A stretch of DNA of 64,000 bases, taken from positions 1,899,001-1,963,000 of the forward strand of contig NZ_CP050965.1 in NCBI RefSeq assembly GCF_012273215.1, written 5' to 3'. This DNA is from Gemella haemolysans. Lineage in GTDB: Bacteria; Bacillota; Bacilli; Staphylococcales; Gemellaceae. Position 1 is the first letter of the stretch. The number at the start of each line of letters is the position of its first letter. Positions 23,053 to 31,654 of this stretch are shown one piece after another. The position numbers and the translations under genes were made by a program. Under the pieces are notes generated by a model. The model did not search any database and had not been told where the DNA came from. It saw nothing but the letters and a program-made list of their open reading frames with translations.

Positions 23053-23082
23053 AATAGAGCCTTATATATCAAGGCTCTATAC
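23053..23082 (+). terminator. Terminator after integrase
   Basis: ATAGAGCCTT and AAGGCTCTAT form a perfect 10-bp stem with a 7-base loop. It lies just outside the putative attR, so it may belong to the chromosome. Confidence 0.75.
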
Positions 23083-23129
23083 ATATATTTTTATTTTATA
23101 TACAAATAACAAAAGAGTCTCTTAACTCT

Positions 23130-23285
23130 TTAAAAGGGAGAATGGCTTGCCTAGGGAGCGACAAGCCACATTATGAAAAAAATTAAAAAGTTTTATTATC
23201 TGTTAATATCATAAAGAATTAACCGAAATATTGGTTTAAACAAAAATAATTTCAAACTTAAAAGGGAGAAACGACAAGTGTCGTT
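23130..23285 (+). other. Twin TTAAAAGGGAGAA leaders followed by hairpins
   Basis: TTAAAAGGGAGAA occurs at 23130-23142 and 23258-23270. The first is followed by hairpin GGCTTG...CAAGCC and a possible 14-codon peptide frame (23142-23186, MACLGSDKPHYEKN). The second is followed by hairpin AACGACA-AG-TGTCGTT. The rest of 23083-23381 shows nothing recognisable. Confidence 0.4.
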
Positions 23286-23381
23286 AAGAATGAAATATTA
23301 TTACTTTTGTTCAGGTAATTATTATATACCTTGTACTTAAAATATACTTAAAATTTTTCTTGATTTTTAAAAAAATGAAAT

Positions 23382-24053
23382 TTACTCGTTTGTTCTCATT
23401 TTTAATTCAAAATTTATAGTTTCTCTATCATTTTCAGCTAAATAACTGTTAATTTGAGAGAAGACTTTACTTCCAAAAAAGCCACGGTATGCGGATAGTG
23501 GACTTGGATGAGCTGATTCAATAATTTTGTGTTTTGAAGGATCAATTAGTTTATTTTTGCTTCTTGCATAGGCTCCCCATAAAACAAAAACTACATTTTC
23601 ATTTTCTTCTGAAATTTTTTCAATTATGTAATCCGTAAAATCCTCCCAGCCCATTTTACTGTGACTTGCTGGAGAATTTTTTTCTACCGTTAGCACAGCG
23701 TTTAGTAAAAATATACCTTGCTTGAACCAAGATTCTAAGTTCCCTGTTTTTGCTGGTATAATACCTAAGTCATCATGTAGTTCTTTATAGATATTTATTA
23801 AACTTTTAGGTAGTGGAACATCATCGTTTACCGAAAAACTTAAACCACAGGCTTGATTAGGATTGTGATAGGGATCTTGTCCTAATATTACGACTTTAAT
23901 ATCTTCTAATGGTAGATCAAAAACTCTAAAAACTTGTTCTTTTGGCGGATAGATAGTTTTAGTAAGACGTTGTTCATCTATTTCTTTTATCATGTTATTT
24001 AATTCATCTATTTTTGGATAATTATTGAATATTTCTTCCCAACTGCTGTGCAT
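23382..24053 (-). CDS. ung: Uracil-DNA glycosylase
   Basis: Removes uracil from DNA in base-excision repair. 223 residues, the usual family-1 length. Motifs: water-activating GQDPYHNPNQACGLSFSV, the uracil pocket region with ASHSKMGWEDFTD, and the DNA-intercalating HPSPLSAYRGFFG. Monocistronic, divergent from proC. Confidence 0.95.
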   Translation of the reverse strand: MHSSWEEIFNNYPKIDELNNMIKEIDEQRLTKTIYPPKEQVFRVFDLPLEDIKVVILGQDPYHNPNQACGLSFSVNDDVPLPKSLINIYKELHDDLGIIPAKTGNLESWFKQGIFLLNAVLTVEKNSPASHSKMGWEDFTDYIIEKISEENENVVFVLWGAYARSKNKLIDPSKHKIIESAHPSPLSAYRGFFGSKVFSQINSYLAENDRETINFELKMRTNE

Positions 24054-24196
24054 ATAAAACTCCTTTGAATAACTACTTGTTATAAAAGTATAACACAGTT
24101 AAATTTTTATTAAAATAGTTCTGATTGAACTTGTCTAAAACATAAGTGTTTGGAGTATGATATAATGTTATTAACAAATACTCAGGAGGAATATGT

Positions 24197-24988
24197 ATGA
24201 AATTAGGTTTTATCGGTGTAGGAAATATGGGAAAAGCTATCTTAGAAGGACTACTTCGAAGTGGTAAAGTTAGTAGTACTGATGTTTTTGTGAGAAATTC
24301 TTCGGATAAAAGTACTAGAAATGTTGCTGAAGAAACAGGTGCTGTATTCTGTAAGAGTCTAGAACAAGTCGTAGAAAACAGTGATATTGTATTTTTAGGG
24401 GTGAAGCCATATTTAGTAGGGGCGGTGCTGGATCAAGTGAGCCTTAGTTTGAAGAATAAGATTGTTATTTCAATGGCAGCAGCTGTTGAAATAAATGATT
24501 TAGAAGAGAAACTTCCAGGGACTAAAATAGTTAGAATTATGCCGAATACACCCGTAAAAATAGGGAGTGGTGTAGTAGGTGTTGTATTTAATTCTTTAGT
24601 AAATGCTGAAGAAAAAACATTAGTATTAGACCTATTAAATAATTTAGGTATTTCCGAGGAAATATTGGAAAAAGAGATGGCAGCTTTAACAGCTTTAAGT
24701 GGTTCAGGTCCTGCGTATGGATATTTATTTATAGAAGCATTAGCTGATGGTGCTGTACTAAATGGATTAAAGCGTGATGTAGCTTATAGACTAGCTGCAA
24801 ATACAGTTTTAGGTGCTGCGAAGATGGTTTTAGAGACTAAAGAACACCCAGGTAAGTTAAAAGATGATGTATGTTCACCAAGTGGAAGTACTATCGAAGC
24901 TGTGAGAGTTTTAGAAGAAAAGAATTTCCGCAGCGCAGTTATAGAATGTGAAAAAGCCTGTTTCAATAAATTAGATAGAATGAAATAG
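24197..24988 (+). CDS. proC: Pyrroline-5-carboxylate reductase
   Basis: Last step of proline synthesis. 263 residues. N-terminal NAD(P)-binding GFIGVGNMGKAILEGL, middle motif VRIMPNTPVKIGSG, and C-terminal signature TALSGSGPAYGYLFIEAL with DDVCSPSGSTIEAV. AGGAGG lies 8 nt before the ATG. Followed by a dispersed hairpin repeat that separates it from convergent pepF. Confidence 0.95.
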   Translation: MKLGFIGVGNMGKAILEGLLRSGKVSSTDVFVRNSSDKSTRNVAEETGAVFCKSLEQVVENSDIVFLGVKPYLVGAVLDQVSLSLKNKIVISMAAAVEINDLEEKLPGTKIVRIMPNTPVKIGSGVVGVVFNSLVNAEEKTLVLDLLNNLGISEEILEKEMAALTALSGSGPAYGYLFIEALADGAVLNGLKRDVAYRLAANTVLGAAKMVLETKEHPGKLKDDVCSPSGSTIEAVRVLEEKNFRSAVIECEKACFNKLDRMK

Positions 24989-25009
24989 AATATAAGAGTA
25001 TGATTAAAG

Positions 25010-25178
25010 GTTGACCAAAAAAGTCCTAAAATTTAACAAAGTTTGTATTAGAATTCATAGACGCAGTGGTTTATTGACATCCAAATTCGCTTTAAAAGCT
25101 TTTTGGATGTCTAATAAACTGTGCGAGGGTGACTCGACAAAATCGATTTCTACGAAATAACGATTTTTGAGTCACTCC
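25010..25178. repeat. Dispersed intergenic repeat, copy A (two hairpins)
   Basis: A unit of about 170 bp between convergent proC and pepF. Left hairpin: CGCAGTGGTTTATT ... AATAAACTGTGCG. Right hairpin: GGGTGACTCGACAAAATCG ... CGATTTTTGAGTCAC, with inner ATTTCTACGAAAT. Copies occur at 29121 and 35163. It ends exactly at the pepF stop and could act as a two-way terminator. Confidence 0.85.
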
Positions 25179-26987
25179 TTATTTATTTAATTCATCTGTT
25201 AAGTTATAAAGTTCGTCTACTAGGTGACCAACATAAGCGATGGCTTCTTTAAGTGGTTCATCAGTGCTTACATCACAACCTGCAAGTTTAGAAAGATCTA
25301 GTGCTGACATGCTGCTTCCTTTAGAAAGAACATTTAACCAAGTGTCGGCATAAGAACTGTCATTATCGATCTTATTAGCAATAGCTGTACCGATTGTTAA
25401 TCCTGCAGAGTAAGTGTATGGATATAGTCCCATGTAGTAGTGAGGTTGTCTCATCCAAGTAAGTTCCGCACCTTCATTAACAACTAAACTATCTCCGAAG
25501 AACTCTTCCATAATATCGCGTTTAACTTTAGAAAGAACGTCAGCGTTAAGCATTTCGTTGTTATCTACCATTTTGTAGATTCTATCTTGATAAACAGCTT
25601 CTAAGTAGTGTGTTACCATATTGTGGAAGTATGTTCTACTAATCATGTTGCTGATAACCCAACGTTTGAAACGAGCATCAGTGTTAGTTTTTAGTAGGTA
25701 GTTAGATACGATAACCTCGTTACAAGTCGATGGAGCTTCAACGAAGTAAAGTGGGCAATCGTTGTTTAACATTGTTTGGTGTTTCCCTGTACTCATGAAG
25801 TGATATGCATGTCCAAGCTCGTGAGCAAGAACGAAAACTTCATTCATTTTTCCAGTCCAAGAAAGTAGGATAAATCCAGCTACATTAGGAACTGTTGCGC
25901 AGAATCCACCAGTGCTTTTCCCGATATTTTGAGGGAAGTCAGTCCAACGTTTGTCATAACTTTCATCGATCATATTAACGTAGTCTTCACCAAGAACACC
26001 AAGTGCTTTTTTAAGGTAAGAACGAGATTCGTCGATAGTCATATCAACTTCGAAATCTGGATCAAGGTTAATTTTACAGTCTGCAAACTGCATATCTTCA
26101 ATTTTGTGCTCGCGCGCTAGAAGTTTGATGTAACGGCGAATATGAGGTGCTAAATCTGTCATAAGAGTACGGATTTGACGGTCATATAATTCACGGTTAC
26201 CATCTTGAGCAGCTAGTAGGTAGTCGATAACACTATCATAACCACGCATTGTAGCAAGCATTTTTTCTTTTTTGATTTGTGATATATATTCATTTGCTGA
26301 AGTGTTTTTATAAGTATTTAATGTTTTATAGAAGCTTTTCGCAGCATTGCGACGCACCTCAGTATCATTATCCATTTCGTGTAAGTTTTCATATAAAACA
26401 AAACTATTTTCGAAAGTTTTTCCATTTGCTTCAAAGCTGTCGAATTGCATATCTTCGTGCTTAGTTACCTCATATAGATTGTAGTAACCAGGAAGACTCT
26501 CGTAATTTGCGATTACTTGTTCAGCTTCTTTAGATAATGTATGTTTTTTCTCCTGAACGATTTTTTCAAAGTAGTATTCTAAATCAGGGCGATAGTTTTT
26601 CACGAAATCTTTAATGAATTGTTCATCTAGTTCTACAAGTTCAGTATCGAAGAAACTTAAATTCCCAGCCCATAAAGTAGAAACATCTTCAAATAGTGTT
26701 ACATTTTGTACTACATTGTCATTAAATCTATCCACTGCCATCGGTAATTCAGCATAGTGAGATAGTTTATAATATTCTTCATAAAGTTCTTCGTATTTTT
26801 TAACAGCAGTATCTAAAGTAGTGTAATCAGCTAATTTACCTTCGTAAGTAGCCTTAAAATCTAAGATTTCTTTTTTAATATTCTCTAGGCTCGCTTTAAA
26901 ATCTTCATCAGTTTTGTATAGAAGAGTCATATCCCAAGTATATTTCTCTTCGACTTCATTTCTTGGTATTAATTTCATTTCAGTCAT
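25179..26987 (-). CDS. pepF: Oligoendopeptidase F (M3B metallopeptidase)
   Basis: 602 residues, typical length. Zinc site HELGH in EVFVLAHELGHAYHFM with the downstream Glu in VEAPSTCNEV. The N-terminal helical lobe carries EVEEKYTWDMTLLYKTDEDF. Cytoplasmic hydrolysis of short peptides. AGGAGG precedes the ATG. Between 26988 and 27349 I see promoter-like AT-rich DNA and a 13-codon frame overlapping the next ATG, which I do not call. Confidence 0.95.
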   Translation of the reverse strand: MTEMKLIPRNEVEEKYTWDMTLLYKTDEDFKASLENIKKEILDFKATYEGKLADYTTLDTAVKKYEELYEEYYKLSHYAELPMAVDRFNDNVVQNVTLFEDVSTLWAGNLSFFDTELVELDEQFIKDFVKNYRPDLEYYFEKIVQEKKHTLSKEAEQVIANYESLPGYYNLYEVTKHEDMQFDSFEANGKTFENSFVLYENLHEMDNDTEVRRNAAKSFYKTLNTYKNTSANEYISQIKKEKMLATMRGYDSVIDYLLAAQDGNRELYDRQIRTLMTDLAPHIRRYIKLLAREHKIEDMQFADCKINLDPDFEVDMTIDESRSYLKKALGVLGEDYVNMIDESYDKRWTDFPQNIGKSTGGFCATVPNVAGFILLSWTGKMNEVFVLAHELGHAYHFMSTGKHQTMLNNDCPLYFVEAPSTCNEVIVSNYLLKTNTDARFKRWVISNMISRTYFHNMVTHYLEAVYQDRIYKMVDNNEMLNADVLSKVKRDIMEEFFGDSLVVNEGAELTWMRQPHYYMGLYPYTYSAGLTIGTAIANKIDNDSSYADTWLNVLSKGSSMSALDLSKLAGCDVSTDEPLKEAIAYVGHLVDELYNLTDELNK

Positions 26988-27349
26988 AGTTTACCTCCTG
27001 TGTAAATAAGTCGAATTATATCGATTAATAGTTGCCTATAAGCAACTTAATAATAATTATAATACATAATAGTAGATAGGTAAAGCTAATTATTTGTTTT
27101 AGGATAGAATGAATGAAGTGTCGATAAATAGCGCGAGAGAAGTCGATACAAGGTGAACAGGAATAGCGTAAAATAGAACACTAATTTCAAATAATAAGTG
27201 AGTTTGTAGTTCTATCGTTTATGGCGAGAAGTATGGTATAATTGAAAAAGAATAATATATATATATAGAAATACAAAACATATTTCCACGCAATAATTAT
27301 AAAGGGTGACTATGGTTAGAAAAGTTAGTAGAAAAGGAAGGATAGGAAA

Positions 27350-27751
27350 ATGAAGAAAGTATTGATAAGTATAATATCGGTAATAGCAATAATAGTGATA
27401 TTAATAACAGGTGAAAAATATTGGAATGAATATCAAGTGAAAAAACATGAAGATCAAGTAGAAAAGATGATACATGGAGAAGAGGTAAAAACAGAGCTAG
27501 AACATATCCTAAAATTATTGGATAAAAAAGCTCTGACACCAGAAGGGAAAATAAAAAGTTATAAAATAGATGAGGATTATTCAAGAGTAGATTCCGGAGA
27601 TGATGTAGCTATAAAAGTGATAATAAATGATGATAAAGATCTTACTGTTAAGACAGCTCTATATAAAGATTCTAAAAGAGGTGCTTTAGAGCATAGAGCT
27701 ATTCTAACATCTGAAAAATTATCAGGACTTTTATCGGATAATGGAAGGTAA
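27350..27751 (+). CDS. DUF1310-family membrane-anchored protein
   Basis: 133 residues. One N-terminal membrane helix (VLISIISVIAIIVILITG), then an extracytoplasmic domain with KALTPEGKIKSYKIDEDYSR and VAIKVIINDDKDLTVKTALY, a pattern I associate with streptococcal DUF1310 proteins. Function unknown. AGGAAA precedes the ATG. Confidence 0.65.
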   Translation: MKKVLISIISVIAIIVILITGEKYWNEYQVKKHEDQVEKMIHGEEVKTELEHILKLLDKKALTPEGKIKSYKIDEDYSRVDSGDDVAIKVIINDDKDLTVKTALYKDSKRGALEHRAILTSEKLSGLLSDNGR

Positions 27752-27894
27752 CAGAATAAAAAAAAATAAGAGTAAATAGAAAAAATATTCCTTAATAGAT
27801 GAGAGTAGAGAGGGTGATATCTGTATTTACTCTATAAATTTTTTGAGTTATAATTTTAATTAGTAGATTTATTAAACAAAAAGCGAGGTATCTT

Positions 27895-28995
27895 ATGAAA
27901 ATAGCAGTAGTAGGTGGGGGAATAGTAGGAGCTACATGTGCTTATTATTTGTCAAAAGAACAACGAAATGAAATAGTAGTTTTCGATTATGGTGTAGGTC
28001 AGGCTACAAAAGCATCGGCTGGGATTATAAGTCCGTGGTTTTCTAAAAGACGTAATAAACCTTGGTATAAGATGGCTAGGTTAGGTGCGGATTTTTATTT
28101 GAAATTAGTTAAAGACTTAGAAGTTGATGGTTATAATACTGACTTTTATTCACAATGTGGAGTATATTTACTGAAAAAAAATGAGGATAAGTTACCTGAG
28201 TTAAAAGAACTTGCTGAAAGTCGTAAAGAATTATCGCCGATGATAGGAGACTTAGAGATAATCTCAAAAGAAGAAGTTCAAAAAATCATTCCTAGCTTTG
28301 ATAACAATGGAGACGTACTGTATGCGAGTGGCGGTGGACGAGTAGAGGGGGAACGATTCGTTAATACTTTACTTTCTGCTTCGAAAGCCAATGTCGTTAA
28401 AGAAAAAGTTAGTCTAAAGGTTGTGGGAGATAAGTACGAGATTAATGGACAGGCTTTTGATTTAATCGTACTTGCAACTGGTGCGTGGTTAAAAGATATA
28501 CTAGAACCGCTTGGCTTTGATGTTGATGTTCGTCCGCAAAAAGGTCAACTAAGGGATTACAAAGTTTCTGATGAAAATACAGGATCTTATCCAGTTATTA
28601 TGCCTGAGGGTGAATTGGATATTATTCCATTTGAAAAAGGTGTTGTTAGTGTTGGAGCAACACACGAAAATGATATGGGCTTTGATTTAACTATTGATAA
28701 ACAGCAACTCGATGCTTTTGGTGAAGAAGCGGAGAACTTCTTAGGTGAATTAAAAACTGCACAGATAATAAATGAACGAGTTGGAATTAGGGCTTATACT
28801 AGTGATTATTCTCCGTTCTTTGGTGAGGTTCCAACATTGAAAAATATTTATGCGATTAGTGGTCTTGGTTCTTCAGGGTTAACTACAGGTCCGATAATTG
28901 GCTATAGTGTAGCGAATATAATTTTAGGAAATGATATAGAATTAGACCCACAAGATTACAATATCGCAAATTATATAAAAATTAAAAATAATTAG
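27895..28995 (+). CDS. FAD-dependent amino-acid oxidoreductase (DadA/glycine oxidase family)
   Basis: 366 residues. N-terminal dinucleotide fold KIAVVGGGIVGATCAYYLSK, followed by the DAO-type KASAGIISPWFSKRRNKPWY and a C-terminal FAD segment ISGLGSSGLTTGPIIGYSVA. It oxidises an amine substrate, probably a D-amino acid or glycine; specificity cannot be read. AGCGAGG ribosome-binding site. Single gene; a dispersed repeat follows. Confidence 0.85.
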   Translation: MKIAVVGGGIVGATCAYYLSKEQRNEIVVFDYGVGQATKASAGIISPWFSKRRNKPWYKMARLGADFYLKLVKDLEVDGYNTDFYSQCGVYLLKKNEDKLPELKELAESRKELSPMIGDLEIISKEEVQKIIPSFDNNGDVLYASGGGRVEGERFVNTLLSASKANVVKEKVSLKVVGDKYEINGQAFDLIVLATGAWLKDILEPLGFDVDVRPQKGQLRDYKVSDENTGSYPVIMPEGELDIIPFEKGVVSVGATHENDMGFDLTIDKQQLDAFGEEAENFLGELKTAQIINERVGIRAYTSDYSPFFGEVPTLKNIYAISGLGSSGLTTGPIIGYSVANIILGNDIELDPQDYNIANYIKIKNN

Positions 28996-29120
28996 AGCAT
29001 TTTTTAGTAGTATATTATTGATTTTATAAAATCTGTAAATTAATTATAAGATATTTTACAATAATGATATTGTAATTTTGATATAAATGAAATAATAATT
29101 CTAAAAGTTTGAAGCAGATT

Positions 29121-29287
29121 CAAAAGTTCTAAATTTTTAACAAAGTTTATATAAAAACTCATAGACACAGTGGGTTATTGATATCTAAATTTGCTTTATA
29201 AAAGCTTTTTAGATATCTAATAAACTGTGCGGGGGTGACTCGACAAAATCTTGTTTCTTAAGAAATCACGATTTTTGAGTCACTCCC
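29121..29287. repeat. Dispersed intergenic repeat, copy B
   Basis: Same two-hairpin unit as 25010-25178, with a changed right loop (TTGTTTCTTAAGAAATCACG). Lies between the FAD oxidoreductase and cdaA, both rightward. The AT-rich stretch 28996-29120 shows no gene. Confidence 0.85.
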
Positions 29288-29331
29288 TTTTCTTTTATAA
29301 AAAAAAATAGCACAACGTTTGCATTTTATGA

Positions 29332-29337
29332 TATAAT
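29332..29337 (+). promoter_or_regulatory. -10 element upstream of cdaA
   Basis: TATGATATAAT (extended -10) about 80 bp before the cdaA start, just after repeat B; the -35 is weak. Confidence 0.45.
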
Positions 29338-29414
29338 TGAAAGTGGACTGTTGTACGCATTAGATGTTGTTTTGCGTGCTGACGATATTATTAATCAAAG
29401 GAAGGAGATTATTT

Positions 29415-30221
29415 ATGATAGCTGAATACTTATCAGAAGTAAGTACTCTTACACTAATTATTCATTTATTGGATATATTATTAGTTTGGTTCTTAGTTTA
29501 TAAATTACTAAGTTTATTAAAAGGTACTCGTGGTATGCAACTTGTTAAAGGTATATTAATCGTTATTGGATTGAAAATATTCTTTAACTTTATTGGATTC
29601 AAAACGATGACATATATATTTGAACAAGTGGTTACTTGGGGAGTACTAGGAATAATGATTATATTCCAACCAGAATTAAGACGTGCTCTTGAATACATAG
29701 GAAGGGTACAGCTATCGAATATCTTCAATATTAATTATAAAGATGTACAAAAAAATTCTACTGAACATATAATCAAAGCTGTTGTTGATTCATCAAGACA
29801 TATGGCACGACGAAGAATAGGTGCACTTATAGTTTTAGAAAATAACACAGGACTTGATGAGTATGTAGAAAGTGGTATTACAGTTAATGCTGAGGTTACA
29901 AATGAACTTATAATTAATATATTTATTCCGAATACACCATTACATGATGGTGCAATGATAATTGATGAAAATAAAATTCGTGCTGCCAGTTGTGTACTTC
30001 CTCTATCGGATAATAGATCTATAGCTAGTAGCTATGGGACAAGGCACCGTGCAGCTCTAGGGTTATCTGAAGTGACAGATGCTATAGTAATTGCTGTGTC
30101 AGAAGAAACAGGAAAAATTAGTGTATGTCAAAATGGTGTTTTAACTTCAGATTTTTCGACAGAAGATTTAGCAAAATATTTAGCTAAAAACTGGAAACAG
30201 CAAGATAAAATAATTAAATAA
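29415..30221 (+). CDS. cdaA: Diadenylate cyclase CdaA
   Basis: Makes cyclic di-AMP from two ATP at the membrane. 268 residues: three N-terminal membrane helices, then a DAC domain with DGA (NTPLHDGAMIIDENK) and RHR (YGTRHRAALGLSEV) active-site motifs. The start at 29415 follows GAAGGAGA; a longer frame from 29364 lacks a site. cdaR follows 11 nt later, the conserved pair in Firmicutes. Confidence 0.95.
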   Translation: MIAEYLSEVSTLTLIIHLLDILLVWFLVYKLLSLLKGTRGMQLVKGILIVIGLKIFFNFIGFKTMTYIFEQVVTWGVLGIMIIFQPELRRALEYIGRVQLSNIFNINYKDVQKNSTEHIIKAVVDSSRHMARRRIGALIVLENNTGLDEYVESGITVNAEVTNELIINIFIPNTPLHDGAMIIDENKIRAASCVLPLSDNRSIASSYGTRHRAALGLSEVTDAIVIAVSEETGKISVCQNGVLTSDFSTEDLAKYLAKNWKQQDKIIK

Positions 30222-30232
30222 GAGGTGATATT

Positions 30233-31195
30233 ATGCAACTAAAAGAGAATAATAAGTTAAAGTTAATATCATTTTTAATAGCGATACTATTGTTCTTATC
30301 AGTTAATGAAAATTTCAAGAATTTCTCAGTTCTTGGAGGTGATACGAACGATAATGCTACTGCATGGGTTAGTGATATCCCACTTGAAGTTGATTATGAT
30401 AAAGATAAATTGTATGTGGTAGGTATTCCTAATACAGTATCTGTTAAATTAACTGGATCACAGACGAAAGTCCAGAAAGAAAGTGTTGCTAAGAACTTCA
30501 AAGCGAAGTTGAATCTTAGAAATGCTCAAATTGGTGATGATCAAAAAGTTAAAATTGAAATAAATGGACTTGAAAAAGGTGTAGATGGGACTGCAGAACC
30601 TTCTACAATAACTATATCTATTAGGGAAAAAGCAACTAGAGAGTTTAGAGTTACGCCGATAGTTAAAAAAGAGAGACTATTGATTGGATATGAAGTAGAT
30701 AAACTTAGCGTTACGAATGAAACTGTTAAGATTTCTGGAGCAATCGAAAGCCTTAATAGAATAAATGAAGTTCGAGCTGAGAGTGATACTCGTACGAAAA
30801 TTAATAGAAACACTAGAGAAGAGGCTAAATTAGTAGCTTACGATAGTGATTATAATAAAATAGAGGATATTCAAATAGAGCCGAACTCAACTCTTATGAG
30901 TATTGAATTAAATAACATTGAAAAAGAAGTGCCATTAGAAGTAAATACTATAGGTAGCCTACCTTCAGGATATGAGTTAGTTAGTGCTACTGCCGATGTT
31001 TCTAAGGTAACTATTAGGGCGGAAGACGCTAATGAATTAGCAAAAATTAATGAAATGTTCGTTGATGTTGACTTGAGTGATGTTAAAGAAGAAACAGAAG
31101 AGCGTAGTAATCTAAAAATATATCCAAAAGAAAATATAAGAATAGCGACAGATACGCCGATTGTTAAAGTAACAATCAAGATAAGGAAAAAATAA
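30233..31195 (+). CDS. cdaR: CdaR, YbbR-domain regulator of CdaA
   Basis: 320 residues: one N-terminal membrane helix (KLISFLIAILLFLSVNENF) and extracytoplasmic YbbR-type repeats (for example GIPNTVSVKLTGSQTKVQKE and TIGSLPSGYELVSATADVSK). It modulates CdaA in other Firmicutes. Start preceded by AGAGGTGA. Here it is followed by a small membrane gene rather than glmM. Confidence 0.9.
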   Translation: MQLKENNKLKLISFLIAILLFLSVNENFKNFSVLGGDTNDNATAWVSDIPLEVDYDKDKLYVVGIPNTVSVKLTGSQTKVQKESVAKNFKAKLNLRNAQIGDDQKVKIEINGLEKGVDGTAEPSTITISIREKATREFRVTPIVKKERLLIGYEVDKLSVTNETVKISGAIESLNRINEVRAESDTRTKINRNTREEAKLVAYDSDYNKIEDIQIEPNSTLMSIELNNIEKEVPLEVNTIGSLPSGYELVSATADVSKVTIRAEDANELAKINEMFVDVDLSDVKEETEERSNLKIYPKENIRIATDTPIVKVTIKIRKK

Positions 31196-31197
31196 AG

Positions 31198-31449
31198 ATG
31201 ACAGACAAAAAATTGATGTTTTTAGCTATTAATATGCTTATAACGGTTTTCAGCTTAGCTATAATAATAGGAACTATGTTTATAGAAAACCAAAGCGTCA
31301 AAAAAACAGCTATTTTTGTGGCGATAACGATATTAATAGTTCAGAAGTTAGTAGAGATAAAAGTAATTGAAGAGACCCGAAAAGTCAGTATTGTCATATT
31401 ACTTATAATTATTGCAGCTGCAGGGTACTTCGGTTATAGATTATATTAA
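31198..31449 (+). CDS. Small three-helix membrane protein, 83 aa
   Basis: MTDKKLMFLAINMLITVFSL then two more hydrophobic segments (TAIFVAITILIVQ, VSIVILLIIIAAAGYFGYR). It starts 2 nt after the cdaR stop, so it is translationally coupled to cdaR and may belong to the c-di-AMP machinery. No family recognised. Confidence 0.7.
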   Translation: MTDKKLMFLAINMLITVFSLAIIIGTMFIENQSVKKTAIFVAITILIVQKLVEIKVIEETRKVSIVILLIIIAAAGYFGYRLY

Positions 31450-31460
31450 AATATAAAGAG

Positions 31461-31560
31461 CTTGGGGGAAGATTTGGAAACCTGATTAGAATTCATGTTT
31501 TTAAATCGCCCCCGCAAAGTTTATTAGATAAGTAAAAGCTATGATTTCGTAGGGTATTTA
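31461..31560. repeat. Partial, inverted relative of the dispersed repeat
   Basis: CCCCCGCAAAGTTTATTAG (from about 31510) matches the reverse complement of the CTAATAAACTGTGCGGGGG segment of copies A-C. Upstream, GGGGGAAGATTT and AAATCGCCCCC form a hairpin (about 31464-31516). Lies between the small membrane gene and the CapD-like gene. Confidence 0.55.
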
Positions 31561-31654
31561 TTTGTAAACTATTGCGACATAGTATGTAGTTAAGTTTTAT
31601 CTTGATTATATAAATTAACCCCTTTGCTCATTTAAAGAATTAGTAGGAGATGTT

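Noticed and set aside
27312-27353. 13-codon frame MVRKVSRKGRIGK ending on the DUF1310 start codon
   Set aside because: No clear ribosome-binding site of its own; it may simply be the purine-rich leader of the gene.
31461-31650. Riboswitch upstream of the CapD-like gene
   Set aside because: The G/C-rich stem there is explained by a partial inverted copy of the dispersed repeat.
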